The notes under the pieces: model-generated | Told to the model about the DNA's origin: nothing | Databases searched by the model: none | Seen by the model: only the letters and a program-made list of their open reading frames with translations | Origin: Ixodes scapularis | Taxonomy: Eukaryota > Arthropoda > Arachnida > Ixodida > Ixodidae | NCBI RefSeq assembly: GCF_016920785.2 | Contig: NW_024609884.1 | Coordinates: 81,571,346 to 81,635,345 of the forward strand | Direction of reading: 5' to 3' | Length of the DNA: 64,000 nucleotides | In this document: positions 44,373-54,269 of the stretch, in pieces | Layout of the letters: every line of letters begins with the position of its first letter | How positions within the stretch are numbered: position 1 is the stretch's first letter | Made by a program: the position numbers and the translations under genes

Positions 44373-44509
44373 AACGGGTAGCGAAATTTGCGAGGGCATC
44401 GCGGTTTCTATGTCCCGCAACCAGCAACCCACAATCTTATTTCGTTTGAACCAGCCTTCAGTCTCCTCCGAGACGTCTTTAGGGGGTGAATCAATTTTCA
44501 ATGATTACT

Positions 44510-45402
44510 GGGTGATTTCAGATAAGATCGACCAAAGGATGGCTAGTCGACATTTTCAAATCAACTGATGTTTTTATATGTTATTGGATAGTGTCTGGTA
44601 TGAACGAATCCAAACTTAGTTTTGACTAGAAAAAATACTTGGGGACAGGAAAAATCGTAAGGCATGAGGTGGTGGACAGTTGCATTAACGCGCACTGATG
44701 GAGGGGGCCCGTTTGAGAGTGAATAACTAAAGCGATAACATTAGGAGAACTCTAATACGTTTTAGGCGCAAACTATGGGTATAGCTTGCTTATAATATAA
44801 AGTAATCATATTTATTTAAAATTTATTTATTTTTCTAAAAATTGACAAACATGCCTGCTCAAACGACAAATGGCAAATTTTGGAGGTCTGTATCTCATGA
44901 AATAATTTAATCATTATGATATAATTTGCAGATATTATTCTACTAATATATAGCTAATATTTAAAAAATAACTAAGGTATCTGTGTGATACAATAGTTAG
45001 GATATATTTAGTCAAACATGGAAAAAAAATCAAACAAAGAAAAATTCCGATGCGAATAAAAAAAAAAACACCACCCTCGATTTTTTTTAAATTTAGGTAA
45101 CCTGTTATACTCTATTTCGGCATTCATTTCCGTTAAAAACATGTTGCATCATTTTATTGAGAAAGAAGATACAACTCCCCAAAGTAGGGTCCTTTTTCAA
45201 AGCCTACACTTAGCAGTGTTTTATACAAGAACTGACTCTGAGTTCCAGTTTCATGAAACCAACACACATCTTTTATATATTTTTATTCAGATGAGGCCAA
45301 TGATAACTAAAGAAATCGTTCACACACTTAAATTAAGGAGAAACTAGTGTATACAAAGAGGTATCATATTACGGACTAGTGATCCGAGAAAAGATCATGC
45401 AG
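44510..45402. repeat. Left terminal inverted repeat (~893 bp)
   Basis: Aligns by eye over its full length with the inverse of 49064-49971, with small indels. Shared blocks include GTGTCTGGTATGAACGAATCC near the outer end, ACATGTTGCATCATTTTATTG and GGAGAAACTA near the inner end. AT-rich, non-coding. Confidence 0.88.
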
Positions 45403-45479
45403 CCATCGGCCACTAGGAACTTTGTTTACCTTATTCTCCTACGACACTATATGCTATTCCCTCTTCCGCTCTACCTTCA

Positions 45480-45511
<32 letters not shown>

Positions 45512-46475
45512 CCCTGATATATATCCAGAACAAAAACATGTTCAAGCATTCCCTTTCTGCGTGGTAGTGTTCTGTGGCTAGCAAAAATCATTTCCTCGCT
45601 AAGCTCACGATTATGGCAAAATAGTTGCCGGAAACCGCAGACGACACTCGTCGCTAGTTCTGGCAAAACGGCCGATACAATCTTTTTTTCGCATTTCCCC
45701 GCTCGCTGTCAAGGACAAGGGGGTTCGCTTCAACCAGCAAAACATGGCCGCCGACGCCTGTTTACTGAGCAGTCATGCCTGTCACCATCTCACTCGCAGG
45801 CGTCACGGGCGATAATATCAGGCACAAAGGGGCACACCAACCGGCAGCATTATCCCCAAATACTCGAGCCTCGCGTAAATACATAGAGTGTAAACGCTGT
45901 CGCCATGTTATCGTAGTAAGACCGCCCCCCCCCCCCTCCCCCAACGGGGGACTGCAGTACGCGACGGCGTACTAACACAACGGCGACGATATCGACATCG
46001 CGGGCTCCGAATTTTCCCATAGTTCTACTCCACGGGCATTTCTCGAAACGCTTGATATTGTGTACGCCCGCCTGGAAGGATTTCAGGCGCGTAGTTAAGA
46101 TAAGGCGGTTCTCCGCGGCAAAAGAAAGCAATTTCACAAAAGCTTAAAAGCGGCGGCGACGCGTGTGCGGTGAACGCTTGTAGTTTTGGTGTAGACAGGG
46201 TGTGTGTGTTCTCGTTGTTGACACCAGCCGGCGATAAGGCACTGCAGGCGGTAGCTCAGTACAGCAAGGGCTAATCCGAGTGACCATCAACGTAACCCCA
46301 CCGCCAACCCCTCGCGAACCGGTCGCCGACATGGCTCAGGCTGTGTCATGAACCACGTGGTAGACGCTCGGGTGCTTTCATATCAGCGCGTGGAGGGACG
46401 ACAGTGCGATTCCGGAAAGTCTTTTTCGAAGGCCGCTGACCACAATTTTTTGTCTGGAGACTTTCTTCCTTTGAC
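45403..46475. other. Transposon leader region
   Basis: Lies between the left inverted repeat and the first reading frame. It has a CT dinucleotide run (45480-45503), a 12-C run near 45926-45937 and CpG-rich stretches (45600-46400). It probably holds promoter and 5' untranslated sequence and perhaps an upstream exon. No TATA element can be assigned with confidence. Confidence 0.4.
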
Positions 46476-47306
46476 GTGGATCAAGCTTTGCCGACAGCCT
46501 CAGTTGTGACCTCTCTTTTCAAATGTACGTTTGCAGTGAGTGAGCTCCTCAGCCTCGGACTTGTCACTTGTGCACCCAGTAGTTCTTTCACTTGGCAATT
46601 ATATGCCATCAGTTGGGGTTTAATTTCTATTATTTATGTATACATTATGAAGACGTCCTGGAGCTCCGAACGAGTGTTTTGTGCAGATTACTTTTGCAAA
46701 CACAAAAAGACTATACCAAAGCAGCGGAATTTTCGAAGTGTTGGCGAGTTGGACCTAAACTCGTTGAAGCAAATTCTTCCGCCTGACTGTTCCACCAAAG
46801 TGAGTGCGACGGACTACCTGTGCTACCATTTGTTCATGCACATCACTAAGGAGATCTCGATGCGAAGCTCAGAGCAGTGCCCTGACATATTTGTGCGAGC
46901 TGAAGAAGCAATTGAAGATCTAAATCGCAGCATACTACCTACAGATGTGTCGCCGCTGAGACAACCAAGCGTCGTAAGAAGTCGGGACAGGCCTGCCTAT
47001 GTCAAGAGAAAGCAGACAGAACTGGAGCAGGTTGCTGTCAAGAATATACGCTCAAGGCTACGTATTGCGTACGACAGGGACGCACCATCGGGGTCGTCCG
47101 AACCAACATGCTCCACATGCACTGAGTGGGTGGACAACTTTCGGCAGGCCTTTGAAACCGCCACCTCTCTCCGGGAACGTTGTCAACTGCTTACGCTCCT
47201 GCCGTCAACACTGACGAAGAATGAGGTTCAAAAGATGATTCCACAGGCCTCAATGTACCTCATCAGTAAATCCCGAAAACTCAAGAAAAAGCATGGCGTG
47301 TGGTAG
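46476..47306 (+). CDS. Putative transposase, N-terminal reading frame (ORF A)
   Basis: 276 codons. The first ~57 residues are hydrophobic and atypical, and may be intron or untranslated sequence. A likelier start is the ATG at 46647 (MKTSWSSERVFC). The rest is hydrophilic: VGELDLNSLKQILPPD, a helical region KEISMRSSEQCPDIFVRAEEAIEDLNR, a basic stretch YVKRKQTELEQVAVKN, and a CSTCTEWVDNFRQAFE motif followed by a helical LTLLPSTLTKNEVQKMI segment. It ends SRKLKKKHGVW at TAG 47304-47306, overlapping ORF B by seven bases in the -1 frame. Inferred to be the N-terminal (DNA-binding?) part of one transposase. I do not recognise the family. Confidence 0.6.
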   Translation: MDQALPTASVVTSLFKCTFAVSELLSLGLVTCAPSSSFTWQLYAISWGLISIIYVYIMKTSWSSERVFCADYFCKHKKTIPKQRNFRSVGELDLNSLKQILPPDCSTKVSATDYLCYHLFMHITKEISMRSSEQCPDIFVRAEEAIEDLNRSILPTDVSPLRQPSVVRSRDRPAYVKRKQTELEQVAVKNIRSRLRIAYDRDAPSGSSEPTCSTCTEWVDNFRQAFETATSLRERCQLLTLLPSTLTKNEVQKMIPQASMYLISKSRKLKKKHGVW

Positions 47307-48652
47307 AGCCGGATCCTTACACGAGGTGCAAGGTGAGCCCTGAGAACCTGTCTGCTGCCCTAGAGTACTTCACGAAAGACGAGCTACAATGTTCGCGCCA
47401 AAGTCCCAACCACAAGGACGTCATCTCTGTCATGCTCAACGGAGAGAAAACGTTCGTGCCAAAGCGCTTCATGACACGCTCAATACGAGAGGCCTTCCGT
47501 ATATACAAAGACAAGCATCCCGATTCCGGCGTTGGGCTAACGAAATTTTATTCGTTGCGCCCTAGATGGGTCCAATGTATTCCACACCAGGAAGTGTGCG
47601 TTTGTGTGCGCTGCGCCAATTATTATCTGTGTATTGCCGCTCTAGAGAACGTTACAGGCTCAACATTCAACACTGATGAAATGAACTCGGCATTTCTGTG
47701 CGACCCAGGAACAGAACTGTGCCTTCAAGGAGACTGTGATCACTGCCCAAAAGGCCAGTTTCTTACACTCCAGGAACTTGATATCCCGGAGGATGAAGAG
47801 ATTGTGCTTGCAACATGGGAGTCCGGCGACCTTGTGAAAAAAACTTTGGAACCTGAGACTTTCCTAAAAGTCATCCAAGTGACGGTTGGAAGTTGGGTAC
47901 TTCACAACCATATCCGGCAAACGCAAGGTAAAGCGATCTACGATGAAAAACAGTGCATGCAACGCGGGAGCATTGTCTTTCATTTTGACTTTGCTGAAAA
48001 CTGGACCATCGTGCTTCCTGACGAAGTGCAAGCATATCACTGGAAAAAAAAACAAGTTTCAATATTTACATGTGTAGTGACGACAAGAAAATCTACAAAC
48101 AGCTTTGCCATCATCAGTGAGGACCTGTGTCACGACGCCGCTCACGCTTGCTTGGCTCTAGAAAAAGTGAAGGAGTGGGTTGAAGACAACGTTGCGGTAT
48201 ACTCGTACGTGACGTACGTAAGTGACGGCGCCGCCAGTCATTTCAAGAATCGCTACCAGCTTCACCAATTTGCAAAGGACGATTGCCCACAAGCCCAGTG
48301 GTTATTTTCTGCATCTGGACATGGGAAAAATGCATGTGACGGAGTTGGCGGACTCGTGAAGCACCAGGCCACGCTGAACAACCTGAGAGAACGTTCAGTA
48401 AGCGCAATTCAGACGGCCAGGACAATGGTGAGCGTCCTATCAAAGAAACTGAAAGGCGTGCACCTTGTATATCTGGACGAAAATGAGGTTGTTCGGTATC
48501 GTGAACAAAAAAAAGAAGAGTGGCTGACGGTGCGCGCCTTCCCTGGCATTCAGTCTTGGCACGCGTGGCGGCTCAGCAAGTCATCAACAGAAGGGACCTG
48601 TGACGTATATGTAGCACGGACAGTCGGATCTGCTTGGAAGCAACTTTATTAA
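47300..48652 (+). CDS. Putative transposase, catalytic reading frame (ORF B)
   Basis: 450 codons, uninterrupted. No good ATG at its start: the frame is open leftward through 47282, so it is best read as a continuation of ORF A after a -1 shift or a one-base mutation. Domains seen: a Cys-rich region (CVCVRCANYYLC; CDPGTELCLQGDCDHCPKG, about residues 96-150) likely to bind zinc; then an RNase-H-like order of motifs, FHFDFAENWTIV (~230), IFTCVVTTRK, IISEDL-HDAAHA, YVTYVSDGAASHFKNRY (~320) and WLFSASGHGKNACDGVGG (~345). The acidic residues in FAEN/DFA, VSDGA and ACDG are candidates for a DDD/DDE triad. Similar FAEN...SDGAASxFKN...GHGK proteins recur in many arthropod genomes as unnamed proteins (general recollection, not checked). 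Confidence 0.7.
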   Translation: MVEPDPYTRCKVSPENLSAALEYFTKDELQCSRQSPNHKDVISVMLNGEKTFVPKRFMTRSIREAFRIYKDKHPDSGVGLTKFYSLRPRWVQCIPHQEVCVCVRCANYYLCIAALENVTGSTFNTDEMNSAFLCDPGTELCLQGDCDHCPKGQFLTLQELDIPEDEEIVLATWESGDLVKKTLEPETFLKVIQVTVGSWVLHNHIRQTQGKAIYDEKQCMQRGSIVFHFDFAENWTIVLPDEVQAYHWKKKQVSIFTCVVTTRKSTNSFAIISEDLCHDAAHACLALEKVKEWVEDNVAVYSYVTYVSDGAASHFKNRYQLHQFAKDDCPQAQWLFSASGHGKNACDGVGGLVKHQATLNNLRERSVSAIQTARTMVSVLSKKLKGVHLVYLDENEVVRYREQKKEEWLTVRAFPGIQSWHAWRLSKSSTEGTCDVYVARTVGSAWKQLY

Positions 48653-49063
48653 ATGAGTACAGCAAGGAAAACCTTAGCGTAAAGTGCCGAATTTGATTTC
48701 CCAAGGACTGCTCATTTTGAATGCAGGGACATCTTATTTATCACATTTTTCTTCACGGGGTATTTAACCTACTGTTTTTGTTGGTGGTTACTAATAATTT
48801 TTATCTGATCACTATAAAAAAAATCCCAAAATGTTATCCTCGAGCAGGATAAAATATATCGGCTTGCCACGATTCATTCATACACCGAGAGCATCGAAGC
48901 TGCTCCAGTTAGGCACTATGGTATCCGTCACCTGAAATTGTTTGTAATCGTAAATACACAGCCAACCTAAATATCTTACTATTATATCTTTGTTTTTGTG
49001 TGTGGAAGTAAAGTTATTTATTTTACTCTAGATGTAAAATATACCGGAAGGTACAACTTCACA

Positions 49064-49971
49064 CTGCATCATCTTTTCTCAAATCATTAGTCTCTAATAT
49101 GATACCACTTTGTACGCTTATGTAGAATGCTGTATATAGTTTCTCCTCCCTTTTACTGTGTGACCGATCGCTCTTTTTATCAATGACCTCATCTGAATAA
49201 ATGTATATAAAAGATTTGTGCAAGTTTCATGAAACTGGAACTCAGAGTCACTTCTTGTATAGGACACTGCTAAGTGTAGGCTTTGAAAAAGGACCCTATT
49301 TTGGGGAGTTGTTTCTTCTTTCACAGTGCAATGATGCAACATGTTTTTAATAGAAATGAATGCCGAAATAGAGTATAACAGGGTACCCAAATTTTAAAAA
49401 AATCGAAGGTGTTTTTTTTTTTTATTCGCATTGGAATTTTTCTTTGTTTGATTTTTTTCCCATGTTTGCCTAAATATATTGTAACTATTGTGTCACTCAG
49501 ATACCTTATTTATTTTTTCAATAATAGCCATATATTAGTAAAATAATGTCTGCAAGTTATGTAATAATGATTAGATTATTTCATGGGATACAGATTTCCA
49601 AAGTTTGCCATTTGTCGTTCGAGCAGGCATGTTTGGCAATTTTTAGAAAACTAAATAAATTTTTAATAAATATTATTACTTTATATTACAAGCACGTTGT
49701 ACCCATAGTTTGTTTGTAAAAAGTTTTAAAATTCTCCTAATTTTATTGTTTTAATTATTCACTTTCAAACTTGCCCCCTCCATCAGTGCGCGTTATTGCA
49801 ACTGTCCACCTCTCCCTGCCTTACGATTTTTCTTGTCTCCAAATTTTTTTTCTGGTCAAAACTAAGTGTGGATTCGTTTATACCAGACACTAGACAATGT
49901 CATATAAAAACATCAGTTGATTTAAAAATGTCGACCAGCCACCCTTTGGTCGATCTTATCTGAAATCACCC
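49064..49971. repeat. Right terminal inverted repeat (~908 bp)
   Basis: Inverse partner of 44510-45402; see that entry. It ends exactly at ...ATCACCC before TACT (49972). Confidence 0.88.
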
Positions 49972-49975
49972 TACT

Positions 49976-50620
49976 GCTTCTGGCCTGGACAAAGGTTACA
50001 AAAAGAAAAAGCTGAAAGTCTGTCTAAAAAGAACACGTGCAAACAAAACATCCTATTAAAGGCACGGAAAGAAATGCACAGCAGTGTGACAAGGACAAAG
50101 GAGGAATATACGATGGACATTCAAGTGCCGACTTTAAAGGGGTAATTCACACACGAGAGAAATCCCTACCTTTGCTTCCAGGGATGCGCATCACGCGGCA
50201 ACAACATCACGCTTTTGCACGGAACCGCGCTGACGCCCCAGGAGAGTGGGGGAGCTTTTGCTCGGGCTGCACGAACACTCCCCCCACCTTGGCGTGGGAT
50301 CTCCTTTCGATTGGCGGTATTTAGTTCGCGTGTCTGGCAACAATTACAGATTTCGCTCATCGGCATACCGACAGTGGCATCGGGATCGCCCAACGTCTTG
50401 TGACTTGCGCTGTTTGCGCGTGTCGTCCGAGGCAACCGAAGGAATCTTCAATATTCATCAATTCGCAACTTTCAGCGATGGTGGTTTCGTGGGGTGAGAA
50501 TCGAGCTCCCCAGCTCCTGGATGATCGGCTTCAAATTAAATGTGTTTGGTTACATCTTCCTGACGCGGAAGTACGACGTAAGGCTCTCATATCGCTCGTA
50601 TTTCACAAAATTACAATTAC
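49976..50620. other. Intron sequence, no feature recognised
   Basis: Open frames up to ~95 codons without recognisable domains. TTTAAAGGGGTAATTCAC at ~50133 resembles a TTAA-MITE end without a partner. Confidence 0.4.
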
Positions 50621-50777
50621 TTAAAGCGGCCATGAAACGAATTTTGGGCTAGAATAAATTATTTTAAATTGGGACTTTACTAATCGCATATTGCTTAGTT
50701 GGCCAAAAGAAAGAGGGTAGAAAGTCAACAGCCAGCTTTTCGGTACGAACATTTGAAAATACAGAGGACTATTTTGT

Positions 50778-51136
50778 TAACGATGTTGAATATACCTGGC
50801 ACTGGGGGAGATGGGAATAGGTACTGATCCTTTTGTTAAATTTTGGGGGAGATGTAGAGTTATCTTTGTGAATCGGCATGAAGGCCGTCCTTAGCGCTAC
50901 GTTTGTGTGTTGGAGGGTTTGGCGTTTGGACTGTTTAGAGGTTGTCCCTTTGTGTTGGTGGTGGCAGATTGTGGGCCATATAAGGAGGAGGACTAAATAA
51001 ACCCGATAGCTGAGTTTGAGACGTCGTCCCGTCCCTTTCTCTTCCTTCGAGGTTTATGTTCCTTTCTGCCCCAGTCTCAGGTATATTCAACATGGTTAAC
51101 ATTCACCAGCTCGCCTGGACCCTTAGTATTTTATCT
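50778..51136 (+). mobile_element. 359-bp LTR-like insertion flanked by CTATTTTGT
   Basis: CTATTTTGT at 50769-50777 and 51137-51145. The uninterrupted MITE has one copy of the site. Inside, GATGTTGAATATACCTG and its inverse CAGGTATATTCAACATG lie near both ends (the right one ~45 bases in), with CCATATAAGGAG and AATAAA between, like a small solo LTR promoter and poly(A) signal. An LTR with 4-6-bp duplication would not give nine, so the class is open. Confidence 0.55.
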
Positions 51137-51244
51137 CTATTTTGTACCTTTTTTCCTTCGAAAGCTCTCCGCCTTTTCACTATGATACATCCGCGGTTCC
51201 CGAAGCGCATCAGCGGTGCCAACCTGACGTCAGCCGAGCCCAGC

Positions 51245-51470
51245 CAACATCACCTAGACAGAAGGCCTCCACACGCGTCATCATAGTCAGATCGATCGAG
51301 GCGAACGATTGGGCACGAGTGCTGCGTCAGTGTTCGGCTGCGGCTCGTGGCCAATCAGCGCGTCGAAGGTCGGGCTCGGGTCCAATAGCCGACCGAGCGC
51401 GATCCGACTGTGATGACGTTTCATAGAAGAAGAGGACACCATGCGGAGGCCTTCTGTCTAGGTGGTGTTG
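51245..51470. mobile_element. 226-bp MITE with 26-bp inverted ends and GCCCAGC duplication
   Basis: Ends CAACATCACCTAGACAGAAG and its near-exact inverse. The 7-bp duplication is at 51238-51244 and 51471-51477. The empty site is legible in other copies of the host MITE (34.91 and 56.96 kb, inverse orientation). Confidence 0.8.
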
Positions 51471-51698
51471 GCCCAGCTTACGCATCGGACACGAGAACTG
51501 CGTCACTCGGAAGTATGCGCTCGTCAACAATAAATCTGTCGACGAATATTCGGATTCGCGTTCGTAGCCAATGAGTGCCCTGACCGAACTTATCGTCACT
51601 GGGGAATGACAAGTTCTATGGTGTGCATAAAAAGCACGGTGGAAGCTAACAGCCATCGCACCGTTGCCGAAGAATGTCACGACGACGTGACTTCACAA

Positions 51699-51912
51699 TA
51701 GACCGATCTCACTAAGTGTTCGGCGCATGCGTGACGCCGCCATAACTTTAGTTCACAGGAGACAGACGGCCTTGCATGCGAGGGCTCGTGCCGTTTCGTG
51801 CTCCACACGCGCAGAGCTCCAGCGGGGTTGTCGCACGTGCAGGAAGACTAAAGTTCCCTCGATGCATTGCGGCAGCGGTGGCGTCGTCAAACTGGCTAGC
51901 GAGATCGGTCTA
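51699..51912. mobile_element. MITE, TAGACCGATCTC ends, nested
   Basis: Same family as 15458-15682. The host MITE sequence CACAATTCGCATTTGAG is split between CACAA and TTCGC. Confidence 0.75.
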
Positions 51913-51980
51913 TTCGCATTTGAGTTGAGGATTAAAGCTAAGAAGGAAGAAGTAGGAAAATCGTTTCACGACCCCTTTAA

Positions 51981-52425
51981 AGGGATACTGAACCAAGGAA
52001 ATTAGTGTCCATAATGAGTGGCGCACGTTCTTTCCACGAGCCAGCAGCCGCCAGTGTGCGCGAGCACACGCAACGAAAATGACGTCAAAGACCTCCATTC
52101 GCGGTTAAGGTGACAGTGAAATGTATGGGCTTCGGGCCAAAGGAGAATAAAGACAAGTTTTTCATTTACACAGTGGTGTCTGGTGAAAAAGGTAAGCGAT
52201 TAATTGACCTAACAAGCACGTATACATTTCACTTGTAGAGACGAAAAGCCTGTCTATATTCTCCTTTGGCCCAAAGCCCATACATTTCACTGTCCTCTTA
52301 AGTACCAATGGAGGTCTTTGACGTCATTTTGGTTGTGTGTGCTCGCGCACACCGGCGGCTGCTGGCTCGTGGAAAGAACGTGCGCCCCTTATTATGGGCA
52401 CTAAATTCTTTGTTTCAGTATCCCT
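51981..52425. mobile_element. TTAA-flanked fully palindromic MITE
   Basis: Ends AGGGATACTGAACCAAGG and inverse TTTGTTTCAGTATCCCT with TTAA at 51977-51980 and 52426-52429. The left TTAA is shared with the preceding MITE. The arms pair to the centre (~52200): a foldback of ~200 bases per arm. Confidence 0.8.
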
Positions 52426-52639
52426 TTAAGCGTCACGGACTGAACCTTGTTCAGATGATCATCCAGTTGAGCGGCATTTTGATAGGAACTAGAGCGGCCC
52501 TATAGGCCGTGAAAGTTGCGAATGCCGTCCTCAAGCCACTCTTCATACAACTGGTCTTTGACTCCACGTCCTTTGCCTTGCATCCAGCCATTCAAAAAGC
52601 ATATTTCTTTTAGCCGGAAGCAGTTCGTCGCCTTGCGCA

Positions 52640-52835
52640 TCCAATACCCGTGCCACACGGGCAACTCAAATGCCATTTACAACGAATGACATTTGAACGA
52701 TTGGCCAATCAGCGCGCGACACTCCGAGCGTGGGGCGTTCCACGCGCGAAAGATCGCGAGCCGATTCGTCGATTACAGGAATATCATTCGTTGTAAATGG
52801 CATTCGAGTTGCCCGTCTGGCACGGGCATAACAGC
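52640..52835. mobile_element. Foldback MITE, CCCGTGCCA ends
   Basis: Left ACCCGTGCCACACGGGCAAC...CAAATGCCATTTACAACGAATG; right is its inverse ending TCTGGCACGGGCAT. Arms of ~50 bases around a ~95-base centre. Confidence 0.75.
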
Positions 52836-53039
52836 GCTGCTGCCATAATCACGAATCGTCGTTTCATGTGCGCCTCCATTATTCTACTCTCGTCAGCCCG
52901 TGTCGAGCCCTGTTGTCGAGAGTGCGACCGCTGAATGCGTCTGATAACACTGATATTCCTTCGATTATTTTAGGTAATGACCGTGTTCTAGGCGAATACA
53001 AAATTCTAGGTACGATTCCTTCCCGTGATGCTTGAGTAG

Positions 53040-53360
53040 GTCTTAATCGAGGACAGCTTAAGGCTGCGGTCCCACGGCAGCCATCTTGAACAAGGCGTTA
53101 GTTCAACCAATAGATGGCGACACGCACCCGTGGGGGTGGCCGAAACATTGGTTCACAGTGGGATGGCTCGAGCACCTTCACGTTCCCCTCGTGGCCTTGC
53201 TCGCGCCGCTGCCAGCTGTGCTCAGCTAGCTCAAGTAGCGTGGCCCAGCAAACGGATGTATGCCAGAATGTCAGGCTGGGTATAAATTGTTCTCTGATAT
53301 AGGGAGATGCGGTTCCGCGGTTGTAACGGGCTTTCGCAATAAACCTTACCAAGAAGGAAT
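53040..53360 (+). promoter_or_regulatory. LTR-like segment with TATA-type and poly(A) signals
   Basis: Contains TGGGTATAAATTG (~53278) and GCAATAAACC (~53336), the order and spacing of an LTR R/U5 region, just upstream of Gypsy-like integrase debris. No second LTR or terminal TG...CA pair was found, so this is tentative. Confidence 0.35.
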
Positions 53361-53659
53361 CAAATGTTGATTGACGTGTTAATATTCTATCAATGACAAT
53401 TTCTTCTGCAGGAATGCACGCTCAGTAGACTCAATCTTCCAAGACGCCAATGGAAACGGACGTCAAGTAAAGTGCTTCGCGATTTACGGTACTTACCTCA
53501 CCATTTTAATGACGACTAAAATAACGTCGCGAAATATTGTGTTTCACGGGGTCCGGAAGATGTTGTAAAGGTTGTTACACAGAAACTTTCTGGAAATACT
53601 CAAAGTCTTCCTTCAGTCCAACGCCATCATGAACAGAAAGTGAAAACGATCCACTATTC

Positions 53660-54265
53660 AGTCGGTGGGTGGCGAAACGTATCCGCATCTGCGGAGTCAT
53701 GATCGATGCGTGCTGTAAGTGGCTGGAAGTTTACGCGATGCCTGTTACGACGGCCAAACACGTCATTGACGTTCTACGGTCTCTTTTACCTACGTTTGCC
53801 CTACCGAAAATACTTTTCTCTGATAACGCGCCAAATCTTGCTTCAAATAAAATAAACAAGTTTTTGAAGAATAAAAGAAAAAAAAAACCGGCATCAGGCA
53901 TCACATTAGTGCACCATACCATCCTGCAACTAACGGGCAAGCAGAACAGATGGTGTGCGAAACTGAAAAATGCCCTTTTGAAGCTTACGAAAGAAGCAGT
54001 TCAGTGAAGAATCGCCAGGTTTTTGTTCCAGCAGCACGCGACGGTCTCATATTACAGGGTAAAAACACCCGCCGAAGCAATATTCGGCGGACAAAGAGCC
54101 ACACCCCTCGATCTCATGATACTATGGCCTACGAACGAAGATCGAGAGATTCCCAGATCGGGAGTAATGGCAGTTTATTCGGTCGGAGAACTCGTCTACG
54201 TGAGGAATTTCAGCGGAAGTCGGACCTTCCATGTAAAACTTGAGTGGAAAAGTCTCTATGTTGAT
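53660..54265 (+). pseudogene. Ty3/Gypsy-like integrase core fragment
   Basis: 53669-54005 encodes VMIDACCKWLEVYAMPVTTA with the first catalytic aspartate, then LFSDNAPNLAS with the second. The glutamate region (normally NGQAE) reads TGKQNR-like at ~53935, so the third acid is lost. The frame shifts after ~54005, and IFGGQRATPLDLMILWPT follows at ~54075-54130, the usual downstream motif. Different lineage from the 20.2-21.0 kb fragment. Confidence 0.7.
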
Positions 54266-54269
54266 TGAC

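Larger units (their letters stand above)
44510..49971 (+). mobile_element. 5,462-bp DNA transposon with ~0.9-kb inverted repeats and TACT duplication
   Basis: Both ends begin GGGTGATTTCAGATAAGATC reading inward. The arms extend to about 45402 and 49064. Outside them TACT is present at 44506-44509 and 49972-49975. The interior has a ~1.07 kb GC-richer leader (45403-46475), two overlapping plus-strand reading frames, then ~410 bases of AT-rich trailer. The 4-bp duplication and long repeats exclude hAT, P, piggyBac and Tc1. Sola elements have 4-bp duplications (family knowledge), so a Sola-like element is one possibility, but I cannot confirm it. Confidence 0.88.
50621..51980. mobile_element. 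TTAA-family MITE carrying three further insertions
   Basis: Ends TTAAAGCGGCCATGAAACGA and inverse TCGTTTCACGACCCCTTTAA. Reverse orientation relative to 56677-57215, to which all outer blocks align. Interrupted at 50778-51136, 51245-51470 and 51699-51912. Confidence 0.75.

Noticed and set aside
46476..46646. First ~57 residues of ORF A as a membrane-spanning N-terminus
   Set aside because: Hydrophobic composition matches AT-rich non-coding sequence, and a better start (46647) lies just before the hydrophilic body.
44510..49971. Assignment of the 5.46-kb element to Sola or another named superfamily
   Set aside because: Only the 4-bp target length supports Sola. Motif-level identity could not be established without a profile search.
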